Assembly: GCA_027257055.1 (NCBI GenBank)
Contig: JAPVLO010000073.1
Location: 1,922,001-1,986,000, forward strand
Source: Cephalopachus bancanus
Lineage: Eukaryota > Chordata > Mammalia > Primates > Tarsiidae
DNA: 64,000 nucleotides
Direction: 5' to 3'
Shown: piece after piece, positions 22,256 to 32,951 of the stretch
Numbering within the stretch: position 1 is the stretch's first letter
Layout: each line of letters begins with the position of its first letter
Position numbers and translations under genes: made by a program
The notes under the pieces: generated by a model
The model's input: only the letters and a program-made list of their open reading frames with translations
What the model was told of the DNA's origin: nothing
The model's database searches: none

Positions 22256-24959
22256 TCTGGTCCATTGTGATAATGAAAACAACAAATCACTGAAAACTCA
22301 CATGTAATTTTTGCTGAACAAACCACAGAATAGCAATTATAAAGACTAGAACTGAAATGAAAATAAGAAATCCAAAAATTTAAATATAAACACTCACTTG
22401 TGACTAGTTACCAAGTATGGGTATTTTTTATTCCATTTCTGTATTAGCAAAATAAGTATATAAATATCCAGAGGAAAATATTTTTCTGATCTTATTTAAT
22501 TTAAAATATTCTCTTATAGATACTAAAAATTACAATGTCAACTATTAACAGCTAAGGAACTCAAGAGGAAATTTCACATTAGAATTTATGTTGTCAAAAG
22601 GAAAGAAAAAATGATATAGTAAGACAAGCTGAAAATGTTATATGAGTTTTAGCTTTTCAAGCTTCTATATGACTGTGTCCCGGTGCAAACTCCTATAATC
22701 CATAATTATTTTTCGATATTTGTGACTTTAGCAGTCTGTGGTATTCTACTAATCTAAATTCATGTAACAATATTTTTCTTTGACATTCAATGTTCTAAGT
22801 GCAGATTTAAAAGTGAGTTTTTGTGTATATACTTAAGTATTCCTATTTTTGTTTTAGGTAAGACAAAAGCATCTAAAATCCAATACAACTAAATCTAAGA
22901 GCCAGATTAAAGTTGTAGGAAAGGAAAATGGCTGGAGTTGCTAAGCTACCTAGATTCATATGACAAATACTAATAAAAGGGAAAACATAGTAGAGTACTA
23001 AAACGCCAAACATAGTAATAGCAAAATAGCAGTCTTTGACAGAATTATTAAATAACTAGGGCGTTATTTTGAGAAATGGTCCAGTTGTGAATAGCCATTT
23101 TTAAATGGCCATAGTCACTATTCACATTTTAGTCAATTCACAGATTTACACCAAAACAATAGACCCAAGATTAATCTCACTTGTGACCAGTTACCAAGTA
23201 TACTCCCGAGATGCACCTATAAGAAGAGGTGACTCACTTGTTTTTTATCAAAGAGATGACAGTTTACAGTATCTTAGGGACCTAATATTGCTAGAGTATA
23301 TTCATTTGACTATCTCTCACATAATAGCTCAAAATTTGAGATAATTACCTTGTTCTTGGTAACATGGTACCACACTCACCATTAAAACTGAGAAACCGTC
23401 AGTTCCAACTTAAAGCATTCATCAATCATAAAAAATAAAAGACAACAGTTCATCAGAGACAAATCACATGGGGCATCAAATATACCCCAAGTCCTTTCCT
23501 GCATCTGGCTACATACCCAAGGTGATATAGACATCCAAAGAATGGCAGAGGAGATGTGTGGACCAGCCACACCAGAGCTAAATAGAACTCCTGACTCCCT
23601 GACACACCCATCCACTATTTCCTCATCTCCACTAAGCTCAGGTCGGTGGATCTTACCAAAGCTTTGTTGGGACTTCAGTGATGCTTTTCACCGTCCACAG
23701 ATCCTCTAGATGTTCTCTTTAATTTATTATAACTATAACAAAATTTGGAGAAGAGGGATTAAATGGTGCTGTTTGCCCCAGGGACACTTGTTTCTCAACA
23801 GGTAAGGTATTGCTCTCTTCACTAAACTAATAAGGCAGGAGCTTTGGAAGACACATTAATGTGTTAGACCAAGGCAGAATTCCCACCACAGTGCATGTTA
23901 AATGGTCCCCTTGAGAACTGAAAAAGGTAAACATGGGAGGGGAGAAAGAGAAGATCTGAGCACAATAAATGTTAATTGAATAAATATTCATCATATTTAA
24001 AGTACTCTTGGGAGAATAGCCAGCTTTATCCTGAGTATGTAACCAAGTGGCAGCAATGCAAAACCAGTTTTCTTACTGCACAAAAAGATGAAAACTTTTT
24101 ATCTTTTTCCTTAAACACTTTATCTTCTCTTAAAATTTTTAAGAGAAATTTTCTTTCTGATTTTGAAGAATTTAACCAATTTATTTTAAAATATTAAAAT
24201 ATTTACACTTAAATCAAGTTAAGTACACCCAAATATGCATTTTAATAACTACCCTTCTCAAAAAACTTTACTGACAGTACTTTCTTCTTACACCTAAATT
24301 ATTCTGACCACAGACACTAAATTGTATTTCTCTAAAGCAGATAAAGAGCAGACAAACTACTCCCATTTTTAGACATGGGAAATTCCAGTAAAGGAAAAGC
24401 TCAGTGAAATACATCAAGTAATAGAGTTACAGAAGCTACACTCTTCACTTTGTAATGATTAATCCACACATACTACAGAACACTTCCATTTCAAAGTCAG
24501 CCCAAAATAGATCCACTGTAGCCAATCTACACAGCTGTGGGAGATTCAGATCTACTGAGTCAGAAAGATAAGACTGGCAATGTTGGAGATATTGACTAAA
24601 ACTATTTCAAACATAAAAGAGCACTTAATAATTCTACTGCCATAACTTTATAAGTCTTTAACTTTGATGAACTAGAACCTACTCTTCCAGGTAAATTTTT
24701 TGACTTTTAAAAGCTTTTTTTGGTGGGGGGGGTGCAGGGAGGAGGAGGGGTTATTTAAATCAAGGAATATTTCAGTGAGACAGAACATGTTATATTGCAA
24801 TACCAAGACTACTGCAAATTCTTGACCTTGAAGGTCTGAGACATCAAATCAACTTAATCCAATATTTGAAAATGAAGACATTTCCTTCTCTTATAGGCAA
24901 AGATCAAGGGGAGAGAAAGAAAAGTAAAAAGAGTCATTTACAATGTGCATCTATGACAC
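22256..24959. other. Unannotated; contains a dispersed 26-bp repeat and an L2 tail
   Basis: A 26-base sequence at 22393-22418 recurs at 23176-23201. 'cacaataaatgttaattgaataaat' at about 23962-23986 looks like an L2 3' tail. A G-run lies at 24722-24732. No gene supported. Confidence 0.45.
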
Positions 24960-25185
24960 CAGAAGTCAAAATAGTGGTTACATTTTCATGCTGAGGGTAA
25001 GTAATATTGACTGGGAAAGGCAACAAAGAGAACTTCCAGAGGAAATGGAAATGTCCTGTACTTCAATCAAGGTAGTAGTTCTACGGGTGTAAACATGGGC
25101 AAAAACTCACTGAGCTGCATGTCTAGACTTATGCATTTTACTGCATGTAAACCATAACTTAATTTAAAAAGTAAAAGCATCCAAT
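24960..25185 (+). mobile_element. Old L1 3' end
   Basis: 'aaaatagtggttacattttc', 'attgactgggaaaggcaacaaagagaacttcc', 'gtactt...gtagtagttctacgggtgtaaac' and 'gcattttactgcatgtaaaccataactta' are the standard L1M 3' UTR phrases. Confidence 0.8.
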
Positions 25186-27275
25186 GCAAGTAAGACACTG
25201 CAACTAAAATCAAGGATAAGAATCATCAGAATAAGTTAGAAAAAAATTAACCCTTTCTAGGACCTGCTACAGCATCATATACATGATAGATAAATAAGTA
25301 TTACTTATGACAATTTAGTAAGAGCACCTTAGGTGGTTTGGAGATCCCTTCTGAACTAATTAAAATTTTAAATATGACTATTTTTCTGAATATTCTAAAT
25401 ATAGATAGTTTCAAGACTATAAAATAGCTTTCAAAAGGTTGAAATCAAAGACCTAGAAAGCTTTGCCTCAAAACACAAAGAAAATACATGTGTCTTCACA
25501 CTGAACACAGATTTAGGGCATCTTCTTATCTAAAGAAGGCAGTCCATTTTCAAGACTTAATATCCACTGACAATACCAATCTACCCATGGTCTTCTAGTG
25601 ACAAGCAAGAAATAAAACCTAACATTCAGTAAAAACAAAAAATGCTAAACACCTGCATGATAAGTATTCTGTCTGCTGCCTGGTATTCTGTTCTGTTCAG
25701 TTATTTGGTAGCTATGGAGACCAAAAGCAACCAGTAGTTTTTAAACATACCATATAACATATAGGTGATATTATTAAAAGATCAGATTTGATCAAAGGCT
25801 ATGTGTCTGCTTTGTAAAACAGGCTGGACAATGTAAGAGTCCCTTGTCCAAGACCCAAAGGCTCCCACACTGAGTTTCAACTTCCATTTTTAGCTAAACC
25901 AAGTAACAGGACTAATTTTCCTTTACTATATAAATGTTTCTGTGCATATGTAGGCTCCTACATAAATAAAATTCTATGACTGAAACAAAACTGGAAGGTC
26001 TTTGACACTTAATGATCTATTTCCATTTCTTGGTTGACAATTTTAAATGCACTATTAAGTCCATTCAAAAATTATTTTTAAATTATTAGGAAATAATATT
26101 GTCACATACTGAATGGGATTTTACATGTCACTGTTACTTTATCGTGACTTTCATTAGACACTGTGGTAGTTTCAGAGATAGGAAGCTTCCACAGTGAAAC
26201 AACAAAAATAATTAACCCTTTAAAAAAGTCAATCAAGAAACAAAAGAACTAAGGATTATTAGCTCTCTTCAAATGCTGTTATTCTGTAATAAACATCAGC
26301 TATGCACAAATAGCCACACTGATCATCTGAGATCAGAAAAAAAGGTCAAATTACAAATTCGTAAGAAATAGCTTTCCTAAATTCCTGCCCTAACTCCTTT
26401 CTTCCCAGCAAACACAGTACCTTGCCAATGTTTAATGCTGTAGGCCAGCAGGTTAAGCCTCTTTAGAAATTCCTAACTGTCATCTTTGCTTATAGATATG
26501 ACAAAATATTCTGCAGAGCCTGTACAATGGCACTGACAAGTTATAATATTCTATAATAAGCATTAAATAATGCTCAAATAGGTTAGTTATAAATTTTTAA
26601 ATACCAATTTTAGCTGTCTACAACTGCTGTCCTGCCTAGCCCATTGTGCAGGGCCTGCTCTGCACCAAAGCAATTTCATTGTATAAGTTTTAAGAAAAAT
26701 ATGATGCTGCTGGACTATGATGCTAGCCAGCACATCAAAATTGAAGCCATTGTGAAAAAAAAAATCCAGCTTCAAAAATAAAGCTGTCTTATTCTTTTAA
26801 AATCTGCATATAACATCTACCCAGGTTTTTGTAAAAATATGGAGGAAGAGAGTATAATGATACCGTTTTCTCTCTTTAGATGAAAAATGCAAGCCCTTTT
26901 TTCCTTTCTAATAAACTCTATCATCTCAGATCCTCCCAGTATCTATTTTAGGATTTGAACACCATAACGGAGCCCACAACAATGGATCAGTGACAGGACT
27001 GATCCTATCAATTAACACATTCTAGGGGAGCTGCCTGGATCCTGTCTTTATACCTCCCTCTTGGAGGCCTGGTTTTGACACATTGACATCCCTGGCCTTA
27101 AGGATGAATAACCCAGCTAAGGGGAGTCCCTTCCCTGAGACCAATCCTTTGTAATTATAGACAAAATACAAATGTTGTGAATGACCTAAGGCAAAGTAAT
27201 ATGAACTCCAAGTCAACGAAACCATGACAGCAAGCAGATTTCTAAACAGCAGAGAAGTGGGATCCATTTACTTAC
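25186..27275. other. Unannotated; candidate ST7 intron
   Basis: Directly downstream (minus strand) of the candidate exon donor. I looked for the next ST7 coding exon here and through base 1 and did not find it. Confidence 0.45.
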
Positions 27276-27665
27276 ATGAAGATTCAGTGCCAAACATGGC
27301 TGGCTCCAGAGGCTGCTTTTAAAAAATTAGAAGAAAGAAAAGGAGGCGGGGAGGAAGAAAAAGCGAGGAGAGTGTACGTGTGAGAGTGAAGAGATGAGCC
27401 GGCTACACAGCAGGGGTCATGAAGCCAGACAATGCAGTCCAAGCTGTGTCCAGCTGCCAGATTCTCCTCTCACGAGCTTCAGTTTTCTCCCGTGTGATTG
27501 CAAAGCAAGGTCTCTTACAGCACCAAAAACCGAAAAGCTGCTTTGGAAAATCCACCAGGCAAAGGAAGGCCGACGTAGCTCTTTGAGATGCAGTGAGGCA
27601 GGACTGGGTAGCAGCAGGGGCAGGACTGGGAGCAGCAGCAACAGCGGATACTGCAATCTCCAACC
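27276..27665 (-). CDS. ST7: Candidate alternative first exon of ST7 (coding part 27276-27297)
   Basis: Read on the minus strand, an ATG at 27297-27295 (context GCCAGCCATGT, G at -3) opens MFGTESS and runs into a strong donor, TTCAT|GTAAGTAAAT, with the exon ending at 27276. That is 22 coding bases, splice phase 1. An in-frame TAA lies eight codons upstream, so this ATG is a true frame start. A six-codon upstream ORF is at 27403-27420. ST7 is a multi-pass membrane protein with a suggested growth-restraining role. From memory, an ST7 isoform begins MFGTESS and continues LSMFLN, where the usual form reads TVSMFLN. A shared next exon starting TG explains both: T+TG gives Leu, G+TG gives Val. The 5' end is inferred from the promoter. 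If ST7 is wrong, the exon structure still suggests a first exon of some gene. Confidence 0.55.
27403..27420 (-). other. Upstream ORF in the candidate first exon
   Basis: ATG at 27420-27418 followed by four codons and TAG (MTPAV). It lies 105 bases upstream of the main ATG and could lower translation of the isoform. Seen in sequence; effect inferred. Confidence 0.45.
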
Positions 27666-27689
27666 CTGCTGTAGCAGTAAGACAATAGC

Positions 27690-27720
27690 AGGGTTTATGC
27701 ATACGCTGGATGACGTCAGG
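27690..27720 (-). promoter_or_regulatory. Candidate promoter: full CRE plus TATA-like box
   Basis: A perfect palindromic CRE, TGACGTCA, lies at 27711-27718. Ten bases downstream on the minus strand is a TATA-like GCATAAA (27700-27694). This spacing is typical of CREB/ATF-driven promoters and predicts a start near 27665. About 15 CpGs lie between 27345 and 27880, far above the local background. It supports the minus-strand exon at 27276-27665. Confidence 0.5.
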
Positions 27721-28493
27721 GACACTGCACAGACCGATTGCGCTGCTTGAGCCACAGGCTCTAGGGGCTCCAGGAGAGCAGTGCGATTCAGAGGGGGAAC
27801 TCCTTTGTCACAAAATGCACAAGACCAAGGGCCACCTATATATGCCTCCTCCTGAGGAGCTCTTCATCCTGCGACACCAGGCAGTAAGAGAAATCTCAAA
27901 TTATTGGCTTTATAGCGAGTAACCACAAAGACATCATACAAATCAGGGTTTTAGGTTTTATGCAGCAAATGAAACTTTTTGAGGGAATTAAGACTATCAG
28001 AAATGAGACAAATAATCTATCATTAAAAGTAATTACATAGGGGTTCATTGATATTTTCTCTAAGCTTATACATAGATTGACAGATCAAGGGTGGTACACA
28101 CTATCACAAATATGTGAAAATATGTATATTATTGCACATACATCTCAGCATGTACATACAAATGTAACAGAAAAATAATAGTATAAGTGCTTAGAACACC
28201 TCAACACCTCTTGCCTCACAATGAACACTCATTTAGTGACTATATTATTATTTTGCAACTATTCAGAAGTGAAAACTACTGCTCTAGAAATATATTTACA
28301 TACATACAGTTCTCCTAATTCTGTATTTTGCCCTATGTGAATTTCTGTAATTTTCCAGAGTAACTCAGTCATTTTAAGGCTTTGTGCACACACCTGTGTA
28401 TACCTATGTATGAGTGGGCATCTGTGACCAACACATTTATTTTTAATCTACCCACATGAAGGAATAGTTGAAGATATTAATTAATATTTTATT
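27721..28493. other. CpG-enriched flank, then unannotated DNA
   Basis: 27721-27880 keeps raised CpG and GC content, as expected upstream of a minus-strand promoter. The small open frames here have no family resemblance. 27950-28490 is AT-rich with nothing supported. Confidence 0.45.
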
Positions 28494-28788
28494 CTTTTTT
28501 TTTTTTTGAGACAGGTTCTCACTCTGTTGCCCAGGCTGGAGTGCAGTGGTGTGATCCTGGGACACTGCAGCCTTGACATCCTAGACTGAAGCAATCTTCC
28601 AACCTCAGCCTCTCAAGTAACTGGGACTGCAGGCGTGCACCACCATGCCTGGCTAATTTCCTATATTTTTGTAGAGACAAAGTCTCACTATGTTGCCCAG
28701 GCTGGTCTCAAACTCCCAGGCTTAAGCAATCCTCCCGCCTCAGTCTCCCAAAATGCTGGGATTACAGATGTGAGTCACTGCGCTCCCT
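28494..28788 (-). mobile_element. Alu dimer (AluJ-like)
   Basis: Reverse Alu with poly-T at 28495-28508, both arms and a middle A-rich linker ('ctaatttcctatatttttgtagagac'). It is a diverged early type: 'gagacaggttctcactctgttgcccaggctgg'. Confidence 0.95.
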
Positions 28789-29124
28789 GAACAAGTAAAT
28801 CTCCCTGCATTACTTTATTCACAGAAATACTAGAAGTATATGAATTTTCATATACACAAAAAAGTTTTAATGTTTTAGAAATAATGAAATGCACAAAAAC
28901 CAAATACATACAAATGTAATCCCACAATCCCACACTTTTAAAATCATATATATAGTAGGATGTTCAAGAATTCAAGTCTCCACTTCACCCATTCATCCAA
29001 GGTATAGACCTTTTACAGTAATTTCTTATGTTTACAAAGACAGGTCTTTATACAGATAGAGTTTTTAAACATTAAATTCTGATATAATGTGGATTTTCAT
29101 ATTACTTTACTATCTAAAAATATC

Positions 29125-29230
29125 ATTAGTAGCTTTTCTGGACAATATATATAGTATCTACCTCATCCTTTTAATGACTGAAAAAGATTCCATTACATGA
29201 TTGTACCATAATTTATTCAAGGTAACTTGA
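29125..29230 (-). mobile_element. Old L1 fragment
   Basis: 'aatgactgaaaaagattccattacatgattgtaccataatttattcaagg' is the reverse of the L1 ORF2 end that is usually read as 'ccatacaatggaatactatgcagcc'. Confidence 0.6.
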
Positions 29231-29331
29231 CCTTTAGCTTACTGAAAAGGCTGAAACATTAAGAAGAAAATGTGATGATGCTACATAAGTTAAAGAAAAA
29301 ATTGTTTGCTGTGGGAAAGAATAACAATAGC

Positions 29332-29555
29332 TACTATTTACTGAGTATGTACTATATGCCAGGCACTATTCTGGTAACTGTACACAAATTAACTCATTTA
29401 ATCTTCATAACAACTTTACAAAGTAGATCCCACTATTATCTACTCTTGACAGATGGTTACATGATTTGCCAAGGTCACACAGGTAGTAAATGATTGGGAT
29501 TTAAACTCAGGCAGCCTGATTCCAAAGCAAAGCTCTTAATCAATCTACCATAATA
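29332..29555 (-). mobile_element. MIR SINE, near full length
   Basis: 'actgagtatgtactatatgccaggcactattctgg', 'attaactcatttaatcttcataacaac', 'tgccaaggtcacacaggtagtaaatgattgggatttaaactcaggcagcctgattccaaagc'. One of the best-kept MIRs here. Confidence 0.9.
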
Positions 29556-30689
29556 CCTCTCGAACAATGAATAAATGTTTGCCAATGTTATATTTTAAGG
29601 ATTCAACTGAAATGAGGGGAAATTGAAACCAACTGGAAAAGTAGAGGAGAAAAATTTCATAAAAAAGAAAGGTCACCAAAGAAAACTAAAAATGACAGAA
29701 AAGACAACCAAAAATTAACAAAAATGTATCCCTTCTAAAACAACTGGCCAGATCAACAACCAAGGGGGAATATTAACAATGGTGTTGAGACATAACTGTA
29801 GTAACTGGGAAGGGGAAATACACTTCAAAAGAGCTAAACTTTAAAGGTAGAATATTATCTTGGCATAAAATCTATTTTAAATTGCATATGAGATGTTGTA
29901 TATAAGTAATCACTCAAATGGTAGATGGATGTGGCCATTAGAAAAACAAGCGGAACAGCAAAATGAGAAAACGGTCCCTGGGTAAGAAAGAATTTCAGAC
30001 AGAGGCCATGGTCTATATGCAATAACAGCTTTGCTGACTCATTAATATTGCTCATTTTTTCAGTTGATACATGAAGGTGCATAATATGTATGTATATATG
30101 TGTGTATATGAAAATGCATTTTCTGAAGGCCTATAGTAATTTCTGGCACATATTTCTAAGAGTAAGTAAAAGGCTGCAACATTTTTCAAGAAGTCTACTT
30201 TGTAGACAGCTGTAACAGGATCAGAGGGTTTAGATCTACATCGCTGAAGACCCATCTTTAACAAAACTAATTTCAAAAGTTTAGTCCAACTCTTTCCTCT
30301 ATTCTGCTCAGAAAATGAACTCACGTTTTTATGTGTTGTCTAAGGAGAATGTCATGAAGAAAAATGAAGAAAGAATAAAACTGATCTCATGTCCCTCACT
30401 GTCCCCCTCCAAAGGATCACACAATACATTCCAACACCAAAGTGACCTTTGGAGTATCCATTCTATCTGATTATCCCTGCCTGCAACCTTGCCCTTCTAT
30501 TAGCAGAGATATTACTGTTAATTTCAAAATAAAGTTAGCAATGAAAGAAAAGATTAACATTCAAAATAATTAAGTCGTCAAAATAAGAATCATTAAATTA
30601 ATACTATTGATAAGTGAAGATTATAGTGAAAATCTTAAAGTCAATAGTCACTTTTAAAAGAAATCCTATTCATGCATTCCCTGAACAAC
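29556..30689. other. Unannotated intron-like sequence
   Basis: No supported feature. Small frames at 29855-30324 lack family resemblance. Confidence 0.45.
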
Positions 30690-31020
30690 TATTTCCTGGG
30701 AATTTATGCTCTACACTCTAGGGGGAGAGCCATGAAAAAACTCTCTCCCCTATGTAGCTTATATACTAGTGGGTGAGACAGACAAACAAATATATAATAT
30801 GTCAAGTGATGGTGGTATGTATGATGAAGAAAGACAAAGAGGAATTCGAGGGTAAGGAGTAATTGAAAGGGAAGATTATTTTAGGTAAAACTGTCAGGAA
30901 AGCCTACTCTAAAATGATGACATTTCAATAGAGACCTGAAAAAAACCTCATGGTTAGTATGAAAACCACATGAAAGGAAGAATATTCTATGCAAAGTCCT
31001 TGAATAGGAGTGTTTGGGGC
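30690..31020 (+). repeat. Second copy of the unresolved old repeat
   Basis: Same order as 4890-5560: 'tgtagcttatatactagtgggtgagacagacaaacaaatatataatatgtcaagtgatg', 'aggaaagcctactctaaaatgatgacatttcaatagagacctga', 'gaagaatattctatgcaaagtccttgaat'. Confidence 0.6.
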
Positions 31021-32140
31021 TCCTTAAAAAGTTTTTGTACAATAAATCTATTCATGAGTCATCAAATATCAGTTTTCTATTCAAAGATATCTCCTTTAGT
31101 GCTATATTGACGCCATTAATACAAAAGTGGTTATACTGAATTGTGCTGAAAGCAAAATAAATTATCTTTTCTAATTTAAAAAAAAATTCATTCTCTGCCA
31201 TGGACCAAAAACATATAAAGTTATTCTCTTCAAAGTTTGACTAAATATACCTACATTTGAATAAATGTGTAAAAGTTTATAAAAATCACTACCGAAGACA
31301 GCACTTAAAACAGTTTCCCACCACACTACATCAGACAACTAATTAATGTATTTATTAATGTGGTGAGAACTTAAGCCACATTTTCTCTCTACAGTACACA
31401 CAACTAAATTTGAAAGTATCATATCTGCAAATTTCTCTAAAGCCACCTCCTTGTTCACATTAAAGTTTTTACTTCTCAGTATTCTCTTGATGCCTACTTA
31501 GCATGCTAAAGTGAAAGTCTTAAGATATCAATTATATATATGTAAAGAATTACTTAAAACATAGAGAAATGCTTTAATGGCAATATACAAACTACAGAAA
31601 AATGAAAGAATTAATAATTCTCTTTTGAGAGAAAAAAGGTACAAATTTATAATTAAAAGCATACTCATAGTAAAGCTCTCTGGTAGGATTTTACAAATTT
31701 AATTTCTTTGTATATGGCTATAAAGTATGTTCCTTCCTGCTTCAAAATAGTATCACACACAAAATGAACTTTCTAAAAGGTAGGTGCATCTTATTTCAGA
31801 GCCCTGGAACACAAATTCTGGTATCCTAATTTCAAGGAAAAGAAAATCAAACTGTGCATACACATAGAGAGATATAGGTATACTTGTTGAAAGAAACTCT
31901 AAAATAGAAATTGAGAACAAATAGAACAAATCTTTTGGGGGCAATTAACTACTTTTTATCTTCAAAGGGTATTTGCCACAGAGAGGAATTCGAGGGTAAA
32001 TAGCAAGCTCCTGAAGAGTTACATTTTAAATTACCAATTTCACAAAAATTCTAAGTGCATACCATAATTAACCAAAGGCCCCACCTACAAGTCTAAACAG
32101 ATAATTTACGGATACTATATAAGTGGATCTCAATCTGAAT
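31021..32140. other. Unannotated intron-like sequence
   Basis: AT-rich. The 18-mer at 31982-31999 repeats one at 30836-30853. Confidence 0.45.
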
Positions 32141-32156
32141 GCACATTGGAATTTTC

Positions 32157-32462
32157 TTTCTTTCTTTTTTTTTTTGAGTTGGAGTCTCACTCTGTTGCCC
32201 AGGCTGGAGTGCAGTGGCACACTAACGGCCACCCCAGCATTGATTTGCTGGACTCAGGGGATCCTTCCGCCCAAGCCTTCCCAAGTAGACAGAACTACAG
32301 GCACATGCTACCACACCCGGATAATTTTTTTTTTTTTTTAATTGTAGAGACAAGATCTGACCAAGTAGCCCAGGCTGGTCTCGAAACCCTGGGCTCAGGC
32401 AATCCTCCCACCTCAGCCTCCCAAAGTGCTAGGATTACAGGCTTGAGTCACTGCGCCTGGCC
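32157..32462 (-). mobile_element. Alu dimer with target-site duplication
   Basis: Reverse Alu with strepsirrhine-type 3' end ('tttgagttggagtctcac'). The flanking duplication is 'gcacattggaattttc' at 32141-32156 against 'gcactggaattttc' at 32464-32477, two bases lost in one copy. The open frame of 131 codons through it is chance translation of Alu. Confidence 0.95.
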
Positions 32463-32883
32463 TGCACTGGAATTTTCATTACACTGGATATGGAAAGAGT
32501 GCCTCTGCCCTAGAAGAAAAAGCCTTTGTTCTTTAGCTTAAAAGCAATCTGTCAGCAGTGTCACCATTACCCAAAAGTTCAAATTTAGAGTAATATAATT
32601 AAGAATTGGTTGCACAAATTTTGGTAGACTCACGTCCTTTATTCATCTCTGATTTATCCCCCACCTACATCTACACCCCACCAGATCTAAGGGAATCCCC
32701 CACTAATTCACCAAGCGACCACTACCCCTGGTTAATTAGCCTTAACTTTATTCTTGATTCTGTACCAACTCACCATTCAGTGAAACTAGAAATTAACAAC
32801 ATGACTATGCAATTTAAAATAGGAAGAGGGTAGTAATCTATCAGAAAAATATGAAAACATTTATACTCAGAAAATTTTGAATA

Positions 32884-32951
32884 AAAGCTAAAATTCTCTA
32901 ATTCACTTCATTATGTTAAAGCTAAAATTCTCTAATTCACTTCATTATGTT
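32884..32951. repeat. Exact tandem duplication, 2 x 34 bp
   Basis: The unit starts 'aaagctaaaattctctaat' and ends 'cattatgtt'. Copies at 32884-32917 and 32918-32951 are identical. Confidence 0.97.

Noticed and set aside
27394..27755. Overlapping frames of 99-118 codons on both strands in the CpG-rich patch
   Set aside because: GC content and the exon's 5' UTR explain them; none has family resemblance, and the minus-strand ones start upstream of the predicted transcript start.
27810..27860. 'ctatatatgcc' as a plus-strand TATA box
   Set aside because: No initiator, donor or coding exon downstream on the plus strand; the minus-strand promoter layout is much better supported.
32146..32541. 131-codon plus-strand frame
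   Set aside because: Runs through a reverse Alu (LESHSVAQAGVQW is standard Alu translation).
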